36,984 nt of DNA from QFOX01 sp033763655 (GTDB lineage: Bacteria > Pseudomonadota > Alphaproteobacteria > Rickettsiales > UBA3002), in contig JANRKD010000025.1 of assembly GCA_033763655.1 (NCBI GenBank), positions 1 through 36,984 on the forward strand, read 5' to 3'. The translations under genes were made by a program, and so were the position numbers. Below are positions 31,506-36,984 of the stretch, piece after piece. How positions within the stretch are numbered: position 1 is the first letter of the stretch; every line of letters begins with the position of its first letter. A model generated the notes under the pieces. It did no database searches, was not told the origin of the DNA, and was given only the letters and a program-made list of their open reading frames with translations.

Positions 31506-31613
31506 GGAAGCGTGGCCGAGTGGTTTGCAAAACGCTAGCAGGCGTTTTGGATTGCAACGCAACCCGAAGGGTGAGGGTCAGTAGACCCGAATCCACGCAG
31601 CAGTCTTGAAAAC
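31506..31613 (+). pseudogene. disrupted partial tRNA-Ser copy with structured insertion
   Basis: Positions 31506-31526 repeat the first 21 nt of the tRNA-Ser at 31660 exactly, and 31597-31613 repeat its anticodon-arm segment (17 nt, matching 31684-31700). In the real tRNA these blocks are 3 nt apart; here they are 70 nt apart. After 31613 the match ends, so the variable and T arms are missing. The 70-nt insert folds into CAAAACGC/GCGTTTTG (31528-31549), ACCC/GGGT (31562-31572) and GGGTC/GACCC (31575-31588), and GCGTGG/CCACGC (31510-31515/31593-31598) can close the whole. Confidence 0.65.
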
Positions 31614-31659
31614 CGGTGAAGTTGAGGTGATTTTTTAGCTCAGAAATGGGCGCATATAT

Positions 31660-31749
31660 GGAAGCGTGGCCGAGTGGTTTAAGGCAGCAGTCTTGAAAAC
31701 TGCCGAGGGGGCAACTCCTCCGTGAGTTCGAATCTCACCGCTTCCGCCA
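31660..31749 (+). tRNA. tRNA-Ser (anticodon UGA)
   Basis: 90 nt including encoded CCA (31747-31749). Acceptor stem GGAAGCG/CGCTTCC with discriminator G, D-arm GCCGAGTGGTTTAAGGC, anticodon loop CTTGAAA with TGA at 31694-31696, long variable arm GAGGGGGCAACTCCTC, and T-arm GTGAG TTCGAAT CTCAC. The long variable arm and G discriminator fit serine. The DNA just downstream becomes AT-rich, so this tRNA is a likely island integration site. Confidence 0.96.
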
Positions 31750-31769
31750 TCCTCTCAAAAACACTCCGT

Positions 31770-31796
31770 GGGACACTTCTGGGACAGTTCGGGACA
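31770..31796. repeat. three helically phased GGGACA direct repeats
   Basis: GGGACA at 31770-31775, 31781-31786 and 31791-31796, spaced 11 and 10 bp, about one helical turn apart. They begin 21 bp after the tRNA CCA, where integrase or excisionase arm sites are often found. Confidence 0.5.
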
Positions 31797-31808
31797 ACAG
31801 GTGGCGAT

Positions 31809-32456
31809 ATGAAAAAGTTTACATTTGTATTGGGCATCCTAATAATTTGTGCTCTGGCTTTTTGGCTTCAAAGAGCATTTCCTGATGTAAAAGAAGCTAT
31901 TTCCACGCTTCTTGGTGCACTGATAGCTTTAGGTGGAACTTGGTTATTTAATCAACACAATACGGAAAAGGCAGCGAGGTATCTCGCCATTCGTGTTGTT
32001 TGCATCTTTGACAAATATCTGACTGATTGCGTCGCAGTAGTTAAAGATGATGGTCTTTCTTATGGTCAACGCACACCCGAAGGATACCTTGACCCCCAAG
32101 TGTCATCTCCGGGTGCTCCCCTTTTTCCTACTGATGTTGATTGGAAAAGCATCGACCATAATTTGATGTATGAAATTCTCTCTTTCCCCTCAGATGTTGA
32201 TGCTGCCGACGAGAGCATAGCATTTACATGGAGAGTGATTGCATCGCCTCCCGACTTTGATGAGTATTTTGAGGAACGAGCATTCCACTATGCACAGTTT
32301 GGGTTGCGCGCGCATGAACTCGCATCAAGGCTACGCAAAAAATACAACATACCTGCCAAGAAATATGGTGATTGGAATCCAATCACCGAACTTGAACAAG
32401 AGTGGGACAAACTTAAACGTGCTCGGGCGCAAAGAGAAAATGCAGCTGCAGATTGA
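31809..32456 (+). CDS. hypothetical membrane-anchored protein
   Basis: 215 residues from the ATG at 31809, with AGGTGG about 5 nt upstream. An open extension runs back into the tRNA and is rejected. Two N-terminal membrane helices (about 3-20 and 33-50: FVLGILIICALAFWL, STLLGALIALGGTWLF) are followed by a soluble domain with many acidic and aromatic residues and no motif I recognise. It is clearly AT-richer than the core genes upstream, consistent with horizontally acquired DNA beside the tRNA-Ser. Unknown function. Confidence 0.65.
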   Translation: MKKFTFVLGILIICALAFWLQRAFPDVKEAISTLLGALIALGGTWLFNQHNTEKAARYLAIRVVCIFDKYLTDCVAVVKDDGLSYGQRTPEGYLDPQVSSPGAPLFPTDVDWKSIDHNLMYEILSFPSDVDAADESIAFTWRVIASPPDFDEYFEERAFHYAQFGLRAHELASRLRKKYNIPAKKYGDWNPITELEQEWDKLKRARAQRENAAAD

Positions 32457-32540
32457 ATTGCGAGCATGGAAAAGCCAGAGACCGCAGCACCCTAGAATAC
32501 GTTAAATGGCAGCTTTGCCTGAGCATCAGAAGCGGTAGGA

Positions 32541-33317
32541 ATGAGAAAAATAAACTCAAATACAGAACTGCTTAGCCACTTGTCTGCGCAGCTTTATACT
32601 GCAGATAAAGAAGCATTAATTGCTGATTATGAAAAAGTCGCTAGCGAGAAACATCGGCAACATGGTTTTCGTACAGACTATATGTTTGGGTATGTTGTCG
32701 GGGCTTTAGGTAAATGTGCGATCGTAAAGCACGAACATGCCGCAGGACTTTTGCTGTCCAATGAACCTTTCAAAGTTCCAGATTATCGCCTTACGCTTCT
32801 TGATGGAACACAGTTACTTGTCGAAGTTAAAAACTGCAATAAGCTAGAAAAGAAATTTAAATCAGACTGGCTTGAAGCGCAAAGAAGTTATGCCAGACTA
32901 AATAAACTTCCCCTCAAAATTGCGATTTATTGGCGGCAAATTGGAGAATGGACACTAGTAGACGAATCTGTGTTCTGCAGTAATTTAATACCCTGCATAG
33001 TGAAATCCACCGTCGGGTCGATATGGTCGGCGTATTGCGCCACCCACGCCAGCCACTGCGCTTGCTCTGGTTCGGCGGCGTTGGGCAGCGCGCGCATCGC
33101 CTCCAGATACAGGCGTGTGCGGCGGGCAATTTCCATGTCGCGTAGGGCAATCTTCAGGCGGCGCACCTTCTGGCGCTCGGTGGCGAATTCGGGGGCTTGT
33201 ATGCGGCGTTGGTCGTTGATGGTTGCCAGGTGCTTGGTGTCGCGCTCCACCACGGCGACGGTTTGCGTCTGGACGGTGGCGGGGCGCAGATGCTCTTTTC
33301 TGGTGCTCACACCGTAG
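32541..33317 (+). CDS. PD-(D/E)XK-like nuclease gene, probably truncated and fused to foreign sequence
   Basis: The frame gives 258 residues, but only the first about 148 look like one protein. They carry VPDYRLTLLDGTQLLVEVKNCN with Asp81, Glu95 and Lys97, the D...ExK pattern of restriction-endonuclease-like folds, followed by a typical helix SDWLEAQRSYARLNKLPLKIAIYW. At about 32985 the base composition changes sharply from AT-rich to GC-rich, and from there the frame runs antisense through the helix-turn-helix gene at 32927-33496, with low-complexity Ser/Arg content. The original C-terminus is therefore probably lost by recombination. Activity is doubtful. Confidence 0.55.
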   Translation: MRKINSNTELLSHLSAQLYTADKEALIADYEKVASEKHRQHGFRTDYMFGYVVGALGKCAIVKHEHAAGLLLSNEPFKVPDYRLTLLDGTQLLVEVKNCNKLEKKFKSDWLEAQRSYARLNKLPLKIAIYWRQIGEWTLVDESVFCSNLIPCIVKSTVGSIWSAYCATHASHCACSGSAALGSARIASRYRRVRRAISMSRRAIFRRRTFWRSVANSGACMRRWSLMVARCLVSRSTTATVCVWTVAGRRCSFLVLTP

Positions 33318-33496
33318 GATTTTTTTGTCCAATAGCCACGCGGTGGGCGGGGTATGCTCATCTTCTTGCAGATTTTGGCGAGGCCGACATCGGAGATACC
33401 GTAGCGCTTGGCCACCTGCATCATCGGTTCCGCCCATATTTCTTCGTACAGCTTCTCGCGCTCGAATAGCAGGGTTTCGGCGGCCTCCTTGCTCAT
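32927..33496 (-). CDS. helix-turn-helix accessory protein, C-terminus possibly altered
   Basis: 189 residues. The N-terminus EREKLYEEIWAEPMMQVAKRYGISDVGLAKICKKMSIPRPPRGYW is a helix-turn-helix-like module seen in many accessory-island proteins of unknown function; the rest is helical and basic. The last about 20 residues (after DFTMQGIKLL) come from AT-rich DNA across the junction near 32985, so the native end may have been replaced. It overlaps the upstream XRE gene by 4 bp (ATGA), and the two form an operon. Confidence 0.65.
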   Translation of the reverse strand: MSKEAAETLLFEREKLYEEIWAEPMMQVAKRYGISDVGLAKICKKMSIPRPPRGYWTKKSYGVSTRKEHLRPATVQTQTVAVVERDTKHLATINDQRRIQAPEFATERQKVRRLKIALRDMEIARRTRLYLEAMRALPNAAEPEQAQWLAWVAQYADHIDPTVDFTMQGIKLLQNTDSSTSVHSPICRQ

Positions 33497-33732
33497 GCCT
33501 GCATCAGCTCCGTCACCGGCACGCGCAAAGCGCAGGCGATTTTTAGCATCTCATCCAGCGCGATTTCGTTTTTGCCGAGTTCGTAATGATCGAGCAGGCC
33601 TTCGGAGATGCCAGTGAGTTTCGCCAGTTTGCGCAGTGTCAGTTTCCGCTCGCTGCGGCGCTGGTGGATATTACGCCCGATGCTCAGGCGCAGGTGGCGT
33701 AACAGGTGGGTGCTGTAAATATCATGTCTCAT
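33493..33732 (-). CDS. small XRE-family transcriptional regulator
   Basis: 79 residues, mostly one Cro/C1-type helix-turn-helix: IGRNIHQRRSERKLTLRKLAKLTGISEGLLDHYELGKNEIALDEMLKIACALRV, with the typical YE-G-N recognition region. It is probably a local repressor or a control protein for the following gene. It overlaps that gene by 4 bp and is divergent from the DUF6088 gene across 134 bp. Confidence 0.85.
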   Translation of the reverse strand: MRHDIYSTHLLRHLRLSIGRNIHQRRSERKLTLRKLAKLTGISEGLLDHYELGKNEIALDEMLKIACALRVPVTELMQA

Positions 33733-33820
33733 TCTCTATCGGATAAGACATATGCAGCTGCGGTCAAGGGTGTTTTATATTATTATTCATAATCTTGAGT
33801 GGATGGAAGGGAGATATTTA

Positions 33821-33852
33821 TTGTCAGAAAAAACTATGTTATTATCTGACAA
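33821..33852. promoter_or_regulatory. inverted repeat, candidate operator of the DUF6088 gene
   Basis: TTGTCAGA (33821-33828) and its exact complement TCTGACAA (33845-33852) with a 16-bp AT-rich spacer, ending 14 bp before the ATG. AbiEi-type regulators repress their own promoters through such inverted repeats. Confidence 0.6.
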
Positions 33853-33866
33853 ATAAGAGAGTAAAT

Positions 33867-34481
33867 ATGAAGTCGATAACTAACCAGATAATCAACCGAA
33901 TCAAGCGCAGGAAGCCGGGCTGGGTGTTCACCCCCAGAGACTTTCTTGACGTTGGCTCGCGTGCGGCAGTGGATCAGGTGATGTCCAGACTGGTTAAGCA
34001 GGGCTTGGTGCGCCGCCTTGATCGTGGCATCTACTATTATCCAAAGCATAGCAAACTGCTGGGCGCGCTTTCTCCTACGCCTGATAATATCGCCCGCGCA
34101 CTTGCGCCCAATGATAGAATATTTGCCACTGGTGCTATGGCGGCAAATCTGTTGGGCTTATCGACACAAGTGCCAATTAAAATTGCCTATCTTACCAATG
34201 CAACTAGCTGCACGCGCAAAGTGGCAGGACAGACGATTCAGTTAAAACGTGCGCGCATACCATGGCTTGATGCTATCCCTGACCATGCCAATCTAACGTT
34301 GCAGGCGCTTTCCTATCTTGGCAGACATAGCATTGATGATCAGATCATCAGCCGCTGCGCGCATGTGTTGTGTGCTAGGGATATTAAGGGGCTACAAAAA
34401 GCGATGCTTCATATTCCCGGATGGATGGCAGATGTGATTCATAAGATAGAGCAGCGCATCCATAACAAAACAGCTACTTAG
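33867..34481 (+). CDS. DUF6088/AbiEi-like winged-helix antitoxin-type regulator
   Basis: 204 residues from the ATG at 33867; the open extension upstream would cover the operator. An N-terminal winged helix (about 1-60: IINRIKRRKPGWVFTPRDFLDVGSRAAVDQVMSRLVKQGLVRRLDRGIYYYP) is followed by the RALAPNDRIFATGAMAANLLGLSTQVP block, as in AbiEi/type IV antitoxins and DUF6088 proteins. Such antitoxins normally precede an AbiEii nucleotidyltransferase toxin, but the next gene is a convergent AlkB-like gene, so the toxin is absent here. It overlaps that gene by 4 bp. Confidence 0.8.
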   Translation: MKSITNQIINRIKRRKPGWVFTPRDFLDVGSRAAVDQVMSRLVKQGLVRRLDRGIYYYPKHSKLLGALSPTPDNIARALAPNDRIFATGAMAANLLGLSTQVPIKIAYLTNATSCTRKVAGQTIQLKRARIPWLDAIPDHANLTLQALSYLGRHSIDDQIISRCAHVLCARDIKGLQKAMLHIPGWMADVIHKIEQRIHNKTAT

Positions 34482-35077
34482 GCGATCACCGTCCTAAACG
34501 TCAGCGAAATGCGGCGGGCGCGTGGGATAGCCTGACCATTCCATTTGTCGGATTTGCGCAGGGGGATGGCATGTTGCCAGCGGTAACACACATCGCCGGA
34601 TAGCACGAGCAGGCTACGCGGCTCCAGTAGGCGGGATTGGCTTTCGCCGGTGGTGGCGTGTGTGAAGTCCATCACGCATGCAGAGCCTAGGCTGAGAGAT
34701 GCGATGGTGTCGCCGAAGCACGGCACGCAATCGATATGCGCGGAGATGCCTTGGCTGGGTTGGTATTCGTTGATGATGACCTGATCGGGCGTGCTGGAGA
34801 AGATCCGTTCGGCGCTCAGGCGCTCGCATAATCCGGCGAGCCAATCCGGGATAGTGCCAATGCGTAAATCTTGGCCGATGCCGCGAGCTTTGTAATCATA
34901 ACGCCAGCCGTAATGCTGCACGCGGCGCTTCAGGTCATGCAGCCACGGTTGCTGGTCGATGGTGGCGAGTAATGCTGCTTCGGTTTCTGCATTGATGAAG
35001 TCCGGCAAATAGCGCAGGCCGAGTATAGCGGGCTGCGGCGTTTCAAACAAGGATGATTGCAAAAACGGTTGGGTCAT
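34478..35077 (-). CDS. AlkB-like 2-oxoglutarate/Fe(II) dioxygenase
   Basis: 199 residues. Jelly-roll dioxygenase with the iron triad His114-X-Asp116 (ISAHIDCVPCFGDTI) and His169 (CYRWQHAIP), and 2-oxoglutarate-binding Arg in RRISLTFR (189, 195). The NEYQPSQGISAHID stretch is typical of AlkB, which reverses N-alkyl damage on nucleic acids by oxidative demethylation. Here it sits in accessory DNA next to DUF488 and TcmP genes rather than with ada. Substrate could be DNA, RNA or protein. Convergent with the DUF6088 gene (4-bp overlap), divergent from the DUF488 gene. Confidence 0.9.
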   Translation of the reverse strand: MTQPFLQSSLFETPQPAILGLRYLPDFINAETEAALLATIDQQPWLHDLKRRVQHYGWRYDYKARGIGQDLRIGTIPDWLAGLCERLSAERIFSSTPDQVIINEYQPSQGISAHIDCVPCFGDTIASLSLGSACVMDFTHATTGESQSRLLEPRSLLVLSGDVCYRWQHAIPLRKSDKWNGQAIPRARRISLTFRTVIA

Positions 35078-35105
35078 AACGCATAGTAATCTATTCTTGC
35101 CGCAT

Positions 35106-35510
35106 ATGAAAACCAGCTGCTTTTATCTGTATTCCGGCGGAGGTCGTATCTCGATTGCCCGCACATCGCCGAAGTATGTGCTGGAGGGGTTGAAATACTA
35201 TCCCTCACTCGCGCCGGGGAAATGGCTGTTTGAGCCAGCCTATAAAGATTATGCCACCTATCGGGAGCGGTACTTCCAAGAGATACTCGCGCCGCTTGAT
35301 CCGCAGAAAGTGTGGGATGATCTCCATGCGCTGGCCGGTAAACATGAACCAGTGCTGCTATGCCATGAGCATTACCCCACGCATAGGCCCGACGATTGGT
35401 GCCACCGGCGGATGGTGGCGGAATGGCTGGAGGAATCGTTGGGTGTGGACGTGCCGGAGATGGAGTTGCATCAGCATGCCGCGATCAAAGCACAGGCGTC
35501 GCTATTTTAA
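35106..35510 (+). CDS. DUF488 family protein
   Basis: 134 residues from the ATG at 35106 (a TTG at 35097 is in frame). The central LLCHEHYPTHRPDDWCHRRMVAEWLEE matches the DUF488 signature (LLC.E......CHR..va..l), in which Cys and His suggest a metal or nucleotide site. DUF488 genes are frequent in defence and mobile islands, often near DUF5131 and TcmP genes; biochemical role unknown. The stop overlaps the end of the convergent TcmP-like gene by 4 bp. Confidence 0.8.
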   Translation: MKTSCFYLYSGGGRISIARTSPKYVLEGLKYYPSLAPGKWLFEPAYKDYATYRERYFQEILAPLDPQKVWDDLHALAGKHEPVLLCHEHYPTHRPDDWCHRRMVAEWLEESLGVDVPEMELHQHAAIKAQASLF

Positions 35511-36772
35511 TGCAAGATATGAATATCCTGCCGTTTGGGTAGGATGTGATTATCCCAATGCCCCAGCGTGCGGCGTGGCTTACCACTGCGATGATCGATA
35601 ATGTAAATATCGCCTTCTGAACGCAGCATGTTGAGTACATGCCTAAAAATATCGCTACTCGCGGGCGTGCGGTTGCTCTGGCTAATCAGCAGGTCACGAA
35701 ACGTAATGCCGTCCTTGGCGTAAATCAGGCGGGGCAATTGCTTTGATAAAGCGGCATTGCTTTGTTCCTTAGCCGCAGCATCAAAACGGAAATCATAGGC
35801 GCGATTATGTGGGTCGAAGCCGAACATATTGAGGCCGGGTGTGCCGTGATGCACGAAACAGTTATGGCGTTGCCAATGTAACTTCACCATTTCATCCCAC
35901 GCTTTGATGTGCATGGATAGATGCAGAAACCAATAGGCGCGATGGCTTTGGCGCGAGACAATGAAATATGGCGTGTAATGGCTCGCGCCAGACATGTGGA
36001 CGACACGTTTTAACAATTTCTTTTCGATCATCAGCCGCCACTGTGCGGCACCTTCCGAGGGCGCCACTTTCTTTTTCAATCGGCTCACTTCGTGGATGTC
36101 CTTATCGGAGAGCAACCGGTCGGATGGATCGAGGTTACGCAGGCACTCACGAAATGATCCGCTCCCGGCGATATAGTTCACCAGTGCATCCACAGCGAAT
36201 GTGAGCAGCACCTCTGCCTTGGGGCAGCGCGCAAATATCTGGCGGATCATGGGCAGTGGCGTATCCTTGTATCCATACTGGTCGAGCAGAAATAGTACAC
36301 GGCCACGGCGTGCCAGAATCACCTCCATCAATCCGGGGAACAAATGGCTGAAGCTGCCGTTCAGCAGGAAAATCTTTTCGCCGATCATGTGGCCGTAGCC
36401 CTGTTTTCGCAGTTGGGATTTCAGGAAGGAAAGCGCCATCGCATCGCTATCGATGAAGTAATAATGGGCATCGATATGAAAATCTTTGGTGCGCTGCGCC
36501 TGAATCTGCGCCTCCATGCGGTGGATGGTATCCAGAAATATGAGGGGCGAACCGGCGCACAGCTCGCCGGTTTCCGCGTGCCGATACATGCCGCCGCCGG
36601 AGAACCCATCGACAATGGTAATGCGTAGCGCGTCCTGACGTGGATCAGCAGTAAGCACCTCGATATAACGCTCCAGATAGGCTTCAATGACTTCGTGTTT
36701 GGCGATGCTGTGTGGCTGCAGCAGCGGCGGTTTTTGTGAATTTGACCAGTTGTAAGGTTTCTTTTTGGACAA
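35507..36772 (-). CDS. TcmP-like protein (three-Cys-motif partner)
   Basis: 421 residues from the TTG at 36772, which has GGAG 7 nt upstream. A longer frame to 36811 starts inside a terminator hairpin and is rejected. The fold looks methyltransferase-like: a Gly-rich VDGFSGGGMY loop (about 53-62), GSPLIFLDTI, YYFIDSD (about 105-111) and FLLDQYGYKDTP (about 160-170). This set is characteristic of TcmP proteins, normally encoded beside a three-Cys-motif (DUF5131) protein. No such partner is in the window. The C-terminal third contains a winged-helix-like region (FRDLLISQSNRTPASSDIFRHVLNMLRSEGDIYII), perhaps for DNA binding. Confidence 0.8.
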   Translation of the reverse strand: MSKKKPYNWSNSQKPPLLQPHSIAKHEVIEAYLERYIEVLTADPRQDALRITIVDGFSGGGMYRHAETGELCAGSPLIFLDTIHRMEAQIQAQRTKDFHIDAHYYFIDSDAMALSFLKSQLRKQGYGHMIGEKIFLLNGSFSHLFPGLMEVILARRGRVLFLLDQYGYKDTPLPMIRQIFARCPKAEVLLTFAVDALVNYIAGSGSFRECLRNLDPSDRLLSDKDIHEVSRLKKKVAPSEGAAQWRLMIEKKLLKRVVHMSGASHYTPYFIVSRQSHRAYWFLHLSMHIKAWDEMVKLHWQRHNCFVHHGTPGLNMFGFDPHNRAYDFRFDAAAKEQSNAALSKQLPRLIYAKDGITFRDLLISQSNRTPASSDIFRHVLNMLRSEGDIYIIDHRSGKPRRTLGHWDNHILPKRQDIHILH

Positions 36773-36793
36773 GACATTACTCCATTTGGTTAT

Positions 36794-36824
36794 AAAAAAA
36801 GCCGCGCGCAACTTGCGTCGCGGC
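36794..36824 (-). terminator. intrinsic terminator downstream of the transposase fragment
   Basis: Minus strand: GCCGCG...CGCGGC outer stem and CGCA/TGCG inner stem (36824-36801) followed by seven T (36800-36794). It lies after the stop of the partial transposase and upstream of the TcmP start, isolating the two. Confidence 0.8.
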
Positions 36825-36864
36825 GGTGGTTGTTTTGATTTTGGAAAGGGGCTGTACCAGCTAA

Positions 36865-36984
36865 CTAGGTTAGCTTCTCATCAACCCATTGTCTGAGCTG
36901 CTTTAATTGGCTTTTTGGATTGGGGTTATTAAAACGCCACTCGCACTCCTTCAAAAATAGTCCAAAATTCTGTCGTGGGATACC
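36865..36984 (-). CDS. C-terminal end of an IS1595-type transposase (partial)
   Basis: A 39-codon open frame enters from the right edge and ends with TAG (36867-36865). GIPRQNFGLFLKECEWRFN followed by PKSQLKQLRQWV is the typical C-terminal end of IS1595/ISXO2-like DDE transposases (the LKECEWRFN motif includes the last catalytic-domain helix). Too short for its own calling from length alone; the family call is from this motif. Intactness of the element cannot be judged. Confidence 0.75.
   Translation of the reverse strand, partial: GIPRQNFGLFLKECEWRFNNPNPKSQLKQLRQWVDEKLT

Noticed and set aside
31722..31808. Start of the 31809-32456 protein inside the tRNA-Ser gene
   Set aside because: It would put a start codon in the tRNA T-arm; the ATG at 31809 has a ribosome binding site and begins the membrane helix.
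36773..36811. Longer TcmP-like protein from the TTG at 36811
   Set aside because: That codon sits in the stem of an intrinsic terminator; TTG at 36772 has GGAG at 7 nt.
1..36984. CRISPR array
   Set aside because: No regular repeat-spacer pattern was seen; the repeated elements found are palindromic intergenic repeats.

Overview
The window looks like a piece of an alphaproteobacterial chromosome of high GC content. The core is packed with housekeeping genes of alphaproteobacterial type: a mreBCD-mrdA-rodA cell-shape operon, purMN next to a PerM-like transporter and an HdaA-type DnaA-related regulator, an RpoH heat-shock sigma factor, and TadE/TadG pseudopilin-type proteins. No 16S rRNA gene is present, so the genus cannot be fixed from sequence alone. 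AT-richer accessory DNA lies at both ends.

Layout: 1-490 holds the tail of a probable secreted toxin and a small immunity-like gene. 701-6221 is mreB-mreC-mreD-mrdA-rodA (rod shape and lateral wall synthesis). 6299-8705 encodes two TadE-like proteins and a TadG-like vWA protein. 8718-12612 holds ndk, an OmpA-type lipoprotein, a CobD/CbiB-like membrane protein and a 455-codon orphan. 12613-13121 is a gene-free stretch full of palindromic dispersed repeats. 13122-18928 holds purN/purM on the minus strand and DUF2066-perM-hdaA-J-domain-RidA on the plus strand. 18925-23580 (minus) holds thrC, an M16 peptidase and rluD, coupled by 4-nt overlaps, and rpoH with its own near-consensus promoter inside the rluD 3' end.

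The most interesting system is at 23665-26825: a bufferin-type (MNIO/DUF692) peptide-modification locus. A minus-strand operon encodes a small six-Cys secreted precursor, a single-chain fusion of the MNIO oxygenase (BufB) and its DUF2063 partner (BufC), and a DoxX protein with Cys-rich tails. A second precursor of the DUF2282 (BufA1) type is divergent across a shared 330-bp promoter region. That region holds a good sigma70-like promoter on each strand, and on the bufA2 side also a match to the GTAACC-N16-CGAA ECF promoter described for Caulobacter SigF, which controls related genes. A hairpin-plus-T-tract sits between precursor and enzyme and would bias expression towards the precursor. By analogy with known bufferins the products would be periplasmic copper-binding peptides carrying modified cysteines.

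26868-30411 (minus) is a five-gene group: DoxX-like, DedA, ATP-grasp, DinB-like and NRDE/TANGO2-like. A PEBP-family secreted protein follows at 30699. A tRNA-Ser(UGA) at 31660 is preceded by a disrupted partial copy carrying a 70-nt structured insertion, and its 3' end marks the start of an accessory region (31750-36984): a membrane protein, a nuclease-like gene that appears cut by recombination, two HTH genes, an AbiEi/DUF6088-type regulator without its toxin, an AlkB-like dioxygenase, a DUF488 protein, a TcmP-like protein and the tail of an IS1595-type transposase.
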